A stretch of 5,956 bases of DNA, from contig JAISRS010000325.1 in assembly GCA_031273485.1 (NCBI GenBank), positions 1 to 5,956 on the forward strand. Direction: 5' to 3'. The first letter of the stretch is position 1; each line of letters begins with the position of its first letter. Positions 1 to 5,956 of this stretch are shown here, one piece after another. A program made the translations under genes and the position numbers. The notes beneath the pieces are model-generated. The model was not told where the DNA came from. It ran no database searches and worked only from the letters and a program-made list of their open reading frames with translations. The DNA is from Prevotellaceae bacterium (GTDB lineage Bacteria > Bacteroidota > Bacteroidia > Bacteroidales > UBA932).

Positions 1-27
1 ATTAATTCGACCCATGACCGACAATTT

Positions 28-1353
28 TTATACCGTGTACGCTGTTCTGTATTGATAGCGATAGAGTCGGTGATTGGCAGCTTCTTTGTCATTGCCGAAA
101 CTTAATGTTGCGGGGTCCCATTTCACGGGACGTTGCAGTTCGGTAGCTATATTTGCTATGCAGCACAGCGTGTTAGTGCTGCAACCAACTTCTACGGGAG
201 CAATAGGATTACTGCGTGAACGCACGGCGTCGATGAAATTCTGTTTGTGCGGAGAACTTACTTCGTACTGTCCTTCGTTGATTTTCTCTTCTTCCTTGGT
301 AAGGAGCGAAGGGTCGGAACATTCGATATATCCTCTGGCGACTTTCAGCCATCCTTTCGTACCGTTGAAACGCAAGCCTTTATCATCCGTTTCCTTGTAC
401 GGTTGTTCCGTCATCACAATACCGTTGACATATTTCATAGTGAGATATTTTGCTCCGTTATATCCTTTTGGGATAAACTCGCAGGGTCCCGAGCCGTCCA
501 TTCCGATTGCAGCCTGTGCGATATCGAACATGTGCGCTCCCCAGTCGGCGGTAAATCCGTTACCTGTTTCGCGATACCAGCGCCATTCTCCCCAAATGCT
601 TTCGTTTTTGTCAGGGTCCAGTGAAATGGGAAGACACAAGTTTGAATGATGGTGAATTTTAGCATCATTCAAGGGTCCCAGCCATTGATTCCAGTTCAAT
701 GTAGAGGGAACGGGCTGTTCGGGAAGATCAAAAGGTTTAGGCGGTTCGCCCACCGAAGCGTAGATAGTTTCCACGTGTCCTATACCGCCGCTTTGTATCA
801 GCGAAATAGCCTGTTTAAACTCTTTGCTCGAACGTTGCTGGCTGCCTATTTGCAAAACACGTCCGTTGTTGCGGACGGCTTTCACCATATCCAAGCCTTC
901 GGTGATGGTATATGCCAATGGTTTTTGCACATACACATCTTTTTTTGCTTCGCAGGCATGGATGGTTGTTAAAGCGTGCCAATGGTCGGGCGTGGCGATG
1001 GAAACTACGTCAATGTCCTTGCGGTTGAGCATATCGCCATAAAACTCATACACATCGCACCGTTGCGGAAGACTTGCCGATTTTTGCCAGGCTTCCACCT
1101 TTCTTTTAAAGCGCTCACGCTTGATTGAATCCACATCGCAACCGGCAACAATCTGTACGCCCGGGCACCTTGTGAAACTGCTGAAATCGGATAAGCCCTG
1201 TCGTCCCAAACCGATAACGCCTACAATAACTCTATCGCTCGGAGCCACGCGAACTCCTGCGATTTTCCAACTTGGAAGAATAGTTAAACCCGCTAATCCA
1301 AGTGCGGAATAGCCTAAAAACTTTCTTCTGCTAATTTCATTTTTATTTGCCAT
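28..1353 (-). CDS. Tat-signal Gfo/Idh/MocA family oxidoreductase
   Basis: A 441-residue NAD(P)-dependent dehydrogenase of the Gfo/Idh/MocA family, which oxidises or reduces sugars, inositols and related polyols. The N-terminus has a twin-arginine signal (R9-R10 in SRRKFLG, then a hydrophobic stretch at about 14-28), so the folded protein is probably exported with its cofactor to the periplasm. The Rossmann fold begins at about 41, with GxGxxG at G48, G50 and G53. TPDHWHA (121-127) and QKPL with K144 are the family's cofactor and catalytic segments. Q143 replaces the classical Glu of EKP, a variant I associate with exported Bacteroidota and Planctomycetes members. GAHMFD (272-277) supplies the usual catalytic His (H274) and Asp (D277). 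The tail (KWDP at 411-414, then an Arg/Tyr-rich end) also fits this exported subgroup. The start is ATG with no Shine-Dalgarno and the stop is TAA. It is the last gene of the run, 28 bases after the DUF58 gene. The substrate cannot be told from sequence. The family call is very secure. Confidence 0.95.
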   Translation of the reverse strand: MANKNEISRRKFLGYSALGLAGLTILPSWKIAGVRVAPSDRVIVGVIGLGRQGLSDFSSFTRCPGVQIVAGCDVDSIKRERFKRKVEAWQKSASLPQRCDVYEFYGDMLNRKDIDVVSIATPDHWHALTTIHACEAKKDVYVQKPLAYTITEGLDMVKAVRNNGRVLQIGSQQRSSKEFKQAISLIQSGGIGHVETIYASVGEPPKPFDLPEQPVPSTLNWNQWLGPLNDAKIHHHSNLCLPISLDPDKNESIWGEWRWYRETGNGFTADWGAHMFDIAQAAIGMDGSGPCEFIPKGYNGAKYLTMKYVNGIVMTEQPYKETDDKGLRFNGTKGWLKVARGYIECSDPSLLTKEEEKINEGQYEVSSPHKQNFIDAVRSRSNPIAPVEVGCSTNTLCCIANIATELQRPVKWDPATLSFGNDKEAANHRLYRYQYRTAYTV

Positions 1354-1381
1354 AGTGATACTTAATTTAATTATTGATAAT

Positions 1382-2719
1382 TTATTTTATTTCCAAATAT
1401 TTTATATTTCCCTCAGCCAGCGCTTTCCCGATTGATTTTTCATTATTCAATATCTGTATTCGCATAGCGGAAAACAGCCATTTTCGGCTCACTTTTTCTT
1501 CCGGTTTTTGAATCAGAAAAATCGACTTTATGATACCCCTAAAACTAAGTTTCCATAAAAACGATTTTAGACTTATGAAAACAATAAATGTATTGGAATC
1601 CAAGGTATCCAATATTTTTTTCACATCTTGAGCGGGGATTAAGGAAGAGATGCAGCACACCGAAAGATTTCCTGTTTTCAGATATTCCTCTATTTGTTTT
1701 GTGTGCCAGGACATTCCCGCTATTTGGGCGGAAACCTCATGTTGATATTCCCCCGTAATGTTCGGCTGTTGATCCGGCGCAAAACACACTTCATTTTCTT
1801 CTTTTAATGATTGATACACCGTCCACACGCTGCTTTTGTATCTGTTTAATATCGCATTGGACGTTTCCCTGTTGAGGGCGCCGTGATAACCATTGCAGAA
1901 TGAAGCATATAAATCAATTTTTGAGGCATACATATTCTGCATTTCGATTGTGCGGATTATGAGTTCTTTGGTTTTGGCATACACAGGCCACACTATTCTC
2001 CGTATATCGTCCGATGATTCAAAGTGTTTAAAATGCAGCAATTCTCCTTCTTTATGATGAATGGTATCGGTTCTCACCTTGTCGTCGTCAAGAGCGAAGG
2101 GTTTACTTGTGATTGCAATCCTGCTGTTTTCGGCAGGAAATATTATCACGGACGTTTTGTAACGAAATGTTTTCCACAGGAAAAACATTCGGAAAACATC
2201 CTGAAAAAACAGAGTAACTGTGTCCAGATCATAGTTTTTAATATCGGGGAGTTCCAATTCCTTCGTTCCCTGCGCCTGTCCGGACTTTAATTTTTTCAGT
2301 GGGAACGATATTGTATATTTCCCGTCGAAAGTTAATTCCGCCTTGATTACTCCCGTAAAAAAGTATTGCAATCCGTCGGATGCGATTTCACAAACGACGT
2401 TATTTTGAGGTGTATAATGGAATTTTACTTCCGGTTTCCTGCCCGATTTTTTGTATAAAATATATGGAATCAGAGTAGCTGTAAACGAGAATAATATAAT
2501 CACGCCAATCACGCTGATTATTATTTTCACTAAAACGTTAGATATGTCCCTTACTTTTTCCGAACTGTCGGAGTCGATAAAAATCTCTATAAGTATGAAA
2601 AACAGGATGAGTATGAAAAACGTAATATGTACGGGAAACCATTTACGAATATATTTCGCCATATTCAAAAACGAGTTACCTGCTGTTTTGATTTTCAGAA
2701 AAAGCCGTAATGTCGTCAT
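1382..2719 (-). CDS. DUF58 family membrane protein
   Basis: A 445-residue protein with two N-terminal membrane helices (about 31-48 and 63-88) and a large soluble part. I assign it to DUF58 on three points. The block at 231-259 has SSDDIRRIVW followed by AKTKELIIRTIE, which matches the family signature of paired Asp, DIRRIxW and an A[RK]T-x-E-L-x-[IV]-R stretch. DVFRMF (174-179) sits where the family has D-P-x-G-L-F. The C-terminal half fits a von Willebrand A-like fold. That fold's metal site, normally DxSxS, is reduced to D269-L-Y-A-S273. DUF58 proteins usually pair with a MoxR-type AAA+ ATPase and have envelope or stress-related roles; no MoxR gene lies in the window. The start is uncertain: ATG at 2719 is the longest option, but M20 (ATG at 2662) would put a short basic N-terminus (MAKYIRKW) directly before the first helix, which looks more natural. 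It lies 45 bases after sppA. The exact function is unknown. Confidence 0.82.
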   Translation of the reverse strand: MTTLRLFLKIKTAGNSFLNMAKYIRKWFPVHITFFILILFFILIEIFIDSDSSEKVRDISNVLVKIIISVIGVIILFSFTATLIPYILYKKSGRKPEVKFHYTPQNNVVCEIASDGLQYFFTGVIKAELTFDGKYTISFPLKKLKSGQAQGTKELELPDIKNYDLDTVTLFFQDVFRMFFLWKTFRYKTSVIIFPAENSRIAITSKPFALDDDKVRTDTIHHKEGELLHFKHFESSDDIRRIVWPVYAKTKELIIRTIEMQNMYASKIDLYASFCNGYHGALNRETSNAILNRYKSSVWTVYQSLKEENEVCFAPDQQPNITGEYQHEVSAQIAGMSWHTKQIEEYLKTGNLSVCCISSLIPAQDVKKILDTLDSNTFIVFISLKSFLWKLSFRGIIKSIFLIQKPEEKVSRKWLFSAMRIQILNNEKSIGKALAEGNIKYLEIK

Positions 2720-2764
2720 CGGCTCGAATAATTATTAGAGGTTTCCATTAATGAGTGTTTCATT

Positions 2765-4486
2765 CTATTCTATTTCTATTTTGTAGGGTAATTTTGCCAG
2801 CATCCCATAATTTTTCAGACTGTTGACCAGATATTCGTAATGTTTCAATGTCATCGACAGTTCGTTGTTCACCGAGCCTGACACTTTTGTTTCTATTGAT
2901 TTCATAATCATTTCAAATGTGCTTAATTCCTTGGGCAGTTCCAGCAGCGTATAGTCCGAAATATCGGCAAGTCTTGCGGCTTCGTCCACAGCTTCCTTTA
3001 TTCCTCCGAAATAGTCTATCAGTCCTATATCCAAGGCATTTACTCCGCTCCAAACTCTACCCTGTCCTATACTGTCGACTTTTTCTTCCGACATGTTCCT
3101 GAAATTCGCAACTTTATTGATGAATTTGGAATAAACATGTTCCACCGATTTTTGGAGATAATCCTTTTCCGCCGGTCTTAAGGGGCGGGTAAGAGATGGA
3201 AAATCGGCATGTTCGTTTGTTTTCGCCACGTCAAATGTTATGCCGAGTTTATCTTTTGCCGTTTTGCCGAAATCGGGCAACATCGCAAACACTCCGATGG
3301 AACCGGTGATAGTGGTGTGATGCGCAAATATTTTATCGCTTGGCGCCGATATCCAGTAGCCTCCCGATGCGGCAACGTCGCCCATGGAGATCACCACCGG
3401 TTTTTTTTGTTTTGTGAGTTCCAGTTCGCGGGCAATAATTTCCGATGCCGGGGCGCTGCCTCCGGGCGAATTAACTCTGAATACCACTGCTTTTATTGTT
3501 GAATCCTTTCGGGCTGTCTGAATTATGTTTGCCATATTTTTTGACATTATATCCGAATCGCCTTCGCCCGACATAATTTCGCCGGAGGCGTAGATAAGCG
3601 CTATTTTATCTCCTTTTTCGTTGAGCGTAACGGGCGTGGAGTAATATTTGGTTATATCTATTGTTTTCAAGGTTTTTTCTCCCGTATATTTCAGCAGTTC
3701 CGCCACTACTTCATCTTCATACAGAAGTTTGTCCACAAATTTTTTATTTACGGCGTCTTCGGCAAAGGTCAATTCCAGATTATTGGCTATTGTGTTCAGT
3801 TCTTCGGGTTTTATGTCCCGCGAAGCGCTGATGGTTTGCAGAATAAAATTCCATATCGACCCCATATATTCCACTATTTGGGCTTTATTTTCTTCGCTCA
3901 TTTTGTCGAGCATGAAAGGTTCTACGGCTGATTTGAATTTGCCGTGACGTATAATTTGCACGTCAATGCCGAGTTTATCCAGAAAGCCTTTGAAGAAAGG
4001 TATTTCCGAACTCATTCCCCTAAAATCCACGTTTCCGAACGGATTCAGGTATATTTTATCGGCGATTGTTGCCAGATAATATGCTTTTTGGCTATAGGAT
4101 TCGGCATAAGCCAAGACGTATTTTCCCGACTGTTTGAAACTTATCAGTGCATTTCTTATTTCCTCCACCGAAGCGATTCCCGCCGAGATTCCCGAAAGTT
4201 CCAGATATATGCCTTTGATACGCGAGTCATATTTCGCCTGTTCTATTCCGAAAAGGATATGGTTAAGTCCCAGATTGCTTTCTATGCTTAAATTAAAGAA
4301 GTTAACCGATGGTATTCCGGCGCGGTCTTCAAGCGGTTTGTGTAATGATATTTTTAATATCGAATTATTTTTCACAATCACAGGTTCCGTCAAATTGATT
4401 GATAATACCAGAACCGAGAAAAATATCACAATCACAATCAGCATCCCCAGTATGGATGCGAGTAGCATTTTTAAAAAAGTTTTCAT
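2765..4486 (-). CDS. sppA: Signal peptide peptidase SppA, long (67K) form
   Basis: A membrane-anchored serine protease (MEROPS family S49) that degrades signal peptides left in the membrane after secretion. It acts on the periplasmic side. I start it at the ATG at 4486 (573 residues, MKTFLKMLLAS). The frame is open two codons further, but only to a TTG at 4492. One N-terminal membrane helix spans about 8-31. Two tandem S49-type domains follow, as in E. coli SppA. The first holds the general-base Lys in GKFKSAVEPF (K185), equivalent to E. coli K209. The second holds the nucleophile in RVNSPGGSAPASE (S344), equivalent to E. coli S409. The downstream blocks MGDVAASGGYW (368-378) and TGSIGVF (394-400) are also typical. 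Both catalytic residues are intact and the length fits the long form (E. coli 618), so it should be active, probably as a tetramer. It follows mreC after 37 bases and precedes the DUF58 gene, so the three are probably co-transcribed. I found no Bacteroides-type promoter of its own in the gap. Confidence 0.97.
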   Translation of the reverse strand: MKTFLKMLLASILGMLIVIVIFFSVLVLSINLTEPVIVKNNSILKISLHKPLEDRAGIPSVNFFNLSIESNLGLNHILFGIEQAKYDSRIKGIYLELSGISAGIASVEEIRNALISFKQSGKYVLAYAESYSQKAYYLATIADKIYLNPFGNVDFRGMSSEIPFFKGFLDKLGIDVQIIRHGKFKSAVEPFMLDKMSEENKAQIVEYMGSIWNFILQTISASRDIKPEELNTIANNLELTFAEDAVNKKFVDKLLYEDEVVAELLKYTGEKTLKTIDITKYYSTPVTLNEKGDKIALIYASGEIMSGEGDSDIMSKNMANIIQTARKDSTIKAVVFRVNSPGGSAPASEIIARELELTKQKKPVVISMGDVAASGGYWISAPSDKIFAHHTTITGSIGVFAMLPDFGKTAKDKLGITFDVAKTNEHADFPSLTRPLRPAEKDYLQKSVEHVYSKFINKVANFRNMSEEKVDSIGQGRVWSGVNALDIGLIDYFGGIKEAVDEAARLADISDYTLLELPKELSTFEMIMKSIETKVSGSVNNELSMTLKHYEYLVNSLKNYGMLAKLPYKIEIE

Positions 4487-4523
4487 GCGCAAAATTTTAT
4501 TTTTTTAATGGTTAATAAATATT

Positions 4524-5348
4524 TCATTTAATTTCCGCTTTTTTCAAAGAATCCAGTTCATGTTTATGCCCGGCGTTGATAACATACACATGATAAAGGC
4601 TTTGAAAGTCGTTGCTTAATTTTATTTTCACTCTGTACGAGGCTCCTTTATCGACGTAGAACGTATCTACGTTTCCGATAAGAATCCCTTCGGGGAAAGT
4701 CAGCGAATGTCCGCTTGTTACAACCGAATCGCCTTTTTCGATAGTGATATGCTGCGGAATATCGACAAGTTCCGTAAATTTAATATCCTTCCGATCCCAG
4801 ACTAAGGGTCCGTATAATCCTGTTGTTTTGAGCTTTCCGTTAATACTTTTTGAAGTATTGAGCAGCGAGGTCACTGTGCAAAAATTGGTGGATACTCTGT
4901 CAACAATACCCACTACTCCGTTTGCCGAAATCACCCCCATATCTCTTTTTATTCCCTGATTTTCACCGACGTTTAACATCAATTTATTATTACTTCTGCT
5001 TAATGTGTTTTCTATTACATTTGCCATTATATAGTCGAACTGCTTTAAAGCCGTGTCTTTACTCTTTTCCGATTCGGCTAAATATAATTGAATTTTCAAA
5101 TCAATATTTTCAGTTAACAGTCTAAGATTGGATTCCGCCAATTTTTTATTTGTAGAATTTAGGATTAAATAATTTTCCCATTTTTTTATGACTTCCATCA
5201 CGCTTCCCTTAGCCTCATCGACTTTTGTCTGTATAACGGAATGTCTAAAAGACGATGACATGGAAATAAAAAAAACAGACAATCCTTCCAACACAATAAA
5301 CAACAAAACCAGATGGCGCTTTATAATAAACCGAAACAGATTTTCCAT
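4524..5348 (-). CDS. mreC: Rod shape-determining protein MreC
   Basis: A 274-residue MreC, the bitopic inner-membrane scaffold of the elongasome. It links cytoplasmic MreB filaments and MreD to the periplasmic wall-synthesis enzymes PBP2 and RodA. A short basic cytoplasmic tail (1-12) leads into one membrane helix (about 13-31), then a periplasmic helical, probably coiled-coil region (about 40-100), then the two-lobed beta domain. Family landmarks in the beta domain are LNVGENQGIKRDMGVIS (125-141), GVVGIVDRVS (144-153), SINGKLKTTGLYGPLVW (168-184), VVTSGHSLTFPEGILIG (209-225) and a C-terminal LYHVYVI (251-257). The length is normal for Bacteroidota. The start is ATG with no Shine-Dalgarno, about 40 bases downstream of a likely transcription start. 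In most rod-shaped bacteria mreC sits between mreB and mreD; here the next gene is sppA, and no mreB occurs in the 608 bases upstream that are visible. A second, paralogous mreC elsewhere cannot be excluded. Confidence 0.95.
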   Translation of the reverse strand: MENLFRFIIKRHLVLLFIVLEGLSVFFISMSSSFRHSVIQTKVDEAKGSVMEVIKKWENYLILNSTNKKLAESNLRLLTENIDLKIQLYLAESEKSKDTALKQFDYIMANVIENTLSRSNNKLMLNVGENQGIKRDMGVISANGVVGIVDRVSTNFCTVTSLLNTSKSINGKLKTTGLYGPLVWDRKDIKFTELVDIPQHITIEKGDSVVTSGHSLTFPEGILIGNVDTFYVDKGASYRVKIKLSNDFQSLYHVYVINAGHKHELDSLKKAEIK

Positions 5349-5393
5349 CCTAAACTATTATTCTAAATAATTATTATTCCAATAAAACGAGGT

Positions 5394-5425
5394 CAAAGGT
5401 AGTATTTAGTTTGTAATTACGAAAG
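5394..5425 (-). promoter_or_regulatory. Bacteroides-type promoter for mreC
   Basis: On the minus strand, 5401-5394 reads TACCTTTG, an exact match to the Bacteroidota housekeeping sigma -7 consensus TAnnTTTG. About 20 bases upstream (5425-5421) the strand reads CTTTC, a weak fit to the -33 TTTG element. Transcription would start near 5388 and give a leader of about 40 bases before the mreC ATG. Reading the gaps between the four genes by eye I found no other perfect -7 element in this orientation, which supports a single main promoter for the unit. A perfect TAnnTTTG also occurs on the plus strand at 5627-5634, but it lies inside a palindrome and has no gene after it in the window. Confidence 0.6.
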
Positions 5426-5578
5426 TTATAATCAAAACTTTTTTTATGCTGTCGACAAAAACCTCTGTTTATTAATACGGTATCAAGTTAAAAGAATTAT
5501 GAATTATAATAAACTGTGAACCATAAATCTGTGAATGGTGAAGGGTATATTCCAAAATGTTATCTTTTAATTATTGCT

Positions 5579-5643
5579 ATTTTAACGCAAAATTCGCAAA
5601 GTGTTCGTCTTTGCGACACACTTTGCTAACTTTGCGTTAAAAT
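5579..5643. repeat. 65-base palindrome of GCAAA/TTTGC words
   Basis: The outer arms ATTTTAACGCAAA (5579-5591) and TTTGCGTTAAAAT (5631-5643) are perfect 13-base complements. After a 4-by-4 internal loop the inner arms GCAAAGTGT (5596-5604) and ACACTTTGC (5618-5626) pair over 9 bases, leaving a 13-base loop that contains a further TTTGC (5610-5614). The GCAAA word thus occurs five times, twice forward (5587, 5596) and three times reversed (5610, 5622, 5631), with 9-base spacing inside each arm. A 13-base perfect arm pair is very unlikely by chance in a region this size. It could be a bidirectional terminator without a clear U-run, a mobile interspersed repeat, or a protein-binding array. Similar runs of CGCAAAG words are, from memory, frequent in Bacteroidota intergenic DNA. 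Confidence 0.85.
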
Positions 5644-5677
5644 AATTTGTGAGCCGATCAACTGTTCTAATCCATGA

Positions 5678-5766
5678 CCGATTTTGGAATACTCTAAACC
5701 GTTACAATGAATCTGTTTGTGGTATATGGGTTAATTTTATCCACTGTGCTAATTTAGCAAAATCGG
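5678..5766. repeat. Inverted repeat flanking 71 bases
   Basis: CCGATTTTG (5678-5686) and CAAAATCGG (5758-5766) are perfect 9-base complements. Inside them AACC (5697-5700) can pair with GGTT (5729-5732), and a TGCTAA/TTAGCA dyad (5747-5759) overlaps the right arm. One 9-base inverted repeat is about what chance gives in 600 bases, so this is listed only as a weak candidate for a small structured or mobile unit. Confidence 0.25.
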
Positions 5767-5841
5767 AAGTATTGTTTTTCTTTAATGTCAAAAACGGCTA
5801 AATCTTATTTTGAGGTGCTATAGATTGAGTTCTTTTCGGAT

Positions 5842-5920
5842 AGCCCGAAGGGCTTGATTTTCATAACCGCAGGTCGTTGACCTGCGGAAGCAACCTCTCG
5901 CACAACTGCCTGAAAGGCAG
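5842..5920. repeat. Cluster of three triloop hairpins, REP-like
   Basis: Three perfect inverted repeats, each with a 3-base loop, lie within 79 bases. They are AGCCC-GAA-GGGCT (5842-5854), a 9-base stem of CCGCAGGTC and GACCTGCGG around GTT (5867-5887), and CTGCCT-GAA-AGGCAG (5906-5920). Their stems are GC-rich in an AT-rich setting. No T-run follows on either strand, so they are poor intrinsic terminators. The layout resembles REP or BIME elements that are moved by RAYT transposases (Y1 tyrosine family), but no such transposase is in the window. GGACT (5920-5924) and AGTCC (5952-5956, the window's last bases) could form a further arm, so the element may continue beyond the edge. A regulatory leader or attenuator of a gene to the right is the main alternative. 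Confidence 0.7.
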
Positions 5921-5956
5921 GACTAATTATTATTATTTCAATTTACGTTTCAGTCC

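Larger units (their letters stand above)
5349..5956. other. Intergenic region without a convincing gene
   Basis: These 608 bases carry stops in all frames at short intervals and no reading frame that resembles a protein. From left to right they hold the mreC promoter (5394-5425), an AT-rich stretch with a doubled GAATTAT word (5494-5507) and two CTGTGAA words (5514-5520, 5529-5535), a long palindrome (5579-5643), a 9-base inverted repeat (5678-5686 with 5758-5766), a short TGCTAA/TTAGCA dyad (5747-5759), and three tight hairpins (5842-5920). The density of inverted repeats suggests a dumping ground for small interspersed elements or structured RNA rather than a lost gene. The gene to the right lies outside the window. 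Confidence 0.7.

Noticed and set aside
12..21. CCATGACCGA repeated at 5672-5681, a possible direct repeat bounding the window
   Set aside because: A shared 10-mer is expected several times by chance among all pairs in about 6 kb, and the flanks do not match.
74..1312. Plus-strand frames of up to 191 residues, and a second minus-strand frame at 435-668, over the oxidoreductase gene
   Set aside because: The full-length oxidoreductase frame explains the conservation-like motifs, and the alternatives read as low-quality protein.
2024..2738. Plus-strand open frames opposite the DUF58 gene
   Set aside because: They lie antisense to a frame with clear family motifs, have no recognisable domain, and show no promoter or neighbour support.
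4427..4440. Tandem ATCACA repeat near the 5' end of sppA
   Set aside because: It encodes the alternating Ile/Val run of the membrane helix and is explained by protein composition.
3209..4508. Plus-strand open frames opposite sppA
   Set aside because: The opposite strand encodes an intact SppA with both catalytic residues; these frames are shadows.
5558..5640. A 27-codon plus-strand frame through the palindrome
   Set aside because: Its sequence is fixed by the palindrome and repeated TTTGC words, so it has no independent sign of coding.
5933..5956. Possible C-terminal end (GLKRKLK, then TAA) of a minus-strand gene entering from the right edge
   Set aside because: Only seven open codons are visible, which is expected by chance in at least one frame; a gene there cannot be supported from this window.
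5349..5956. Searches by eye for CRISPR repeats, tRNA, riboswitch or a transposase remnant
   Set aside because: No regular direct repeats with spacers, no tRNA-like cloverleaf and no transposase-like peptide were seen.

Overview
The window looks like a chromosomal piece of a Bacteroidota bacterium, probably of the order Bacteroidales. Four things point there: AT-rich DNA, gene starts without Shine-Dalgarno sequences, one promoter -7 element of the Bacteroides type (TAnnTTTG), and protein family types that are common in that phylum. This is inference from sequence character, not a database match.

Layout: four complete genes fill positions 28-5348, all on the minus strand, so transcription runs right to left. 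In transcription order they are mreC (5348-4524, cell-shape scaffold), sppA (4486-2765, membrane signal-peptide peptidase), a DUF58 membrane protein (2719-1382) and a Tat-signal Gfo/Idh/MocA oxidoreductase (1353-28). The gaps are 37, 45 and 28 bases. The only good Bacteroides-type promoter I found in the gaps lies just upstream of mreC, so one transcription unit of four genes is plausible. The first three products are inner-membrane proteins concerned with, or compatible with, envelope growth and upkeep. The fourth looks exported and acts on a sugar-like substrate that cannot be named from sequence. Its place in the unit may be positional rather than functional.

Positions 5349-5956 hold no convincing gene. 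After the mreC promoter come a near-perfect 65-base palindrome (5579-5643) built from repeated GCAAA/TTTGC words, a weaker inverted repeat (5678-5766), and a cluster of three tight hairpins with 3-base loops (5842-5920) that resembles REP-type interspersed elements.

I do not see a defence system, CRISPR array, RNA gene or insertion sequence. The observations most worth a second look are mreC separated from mreD (and from mreB for at least 600 bases) and joined to sppA, a DUF58 protein without a visible MoxR partner and with an eroded metal-binding motif, and the structured non-coding region.
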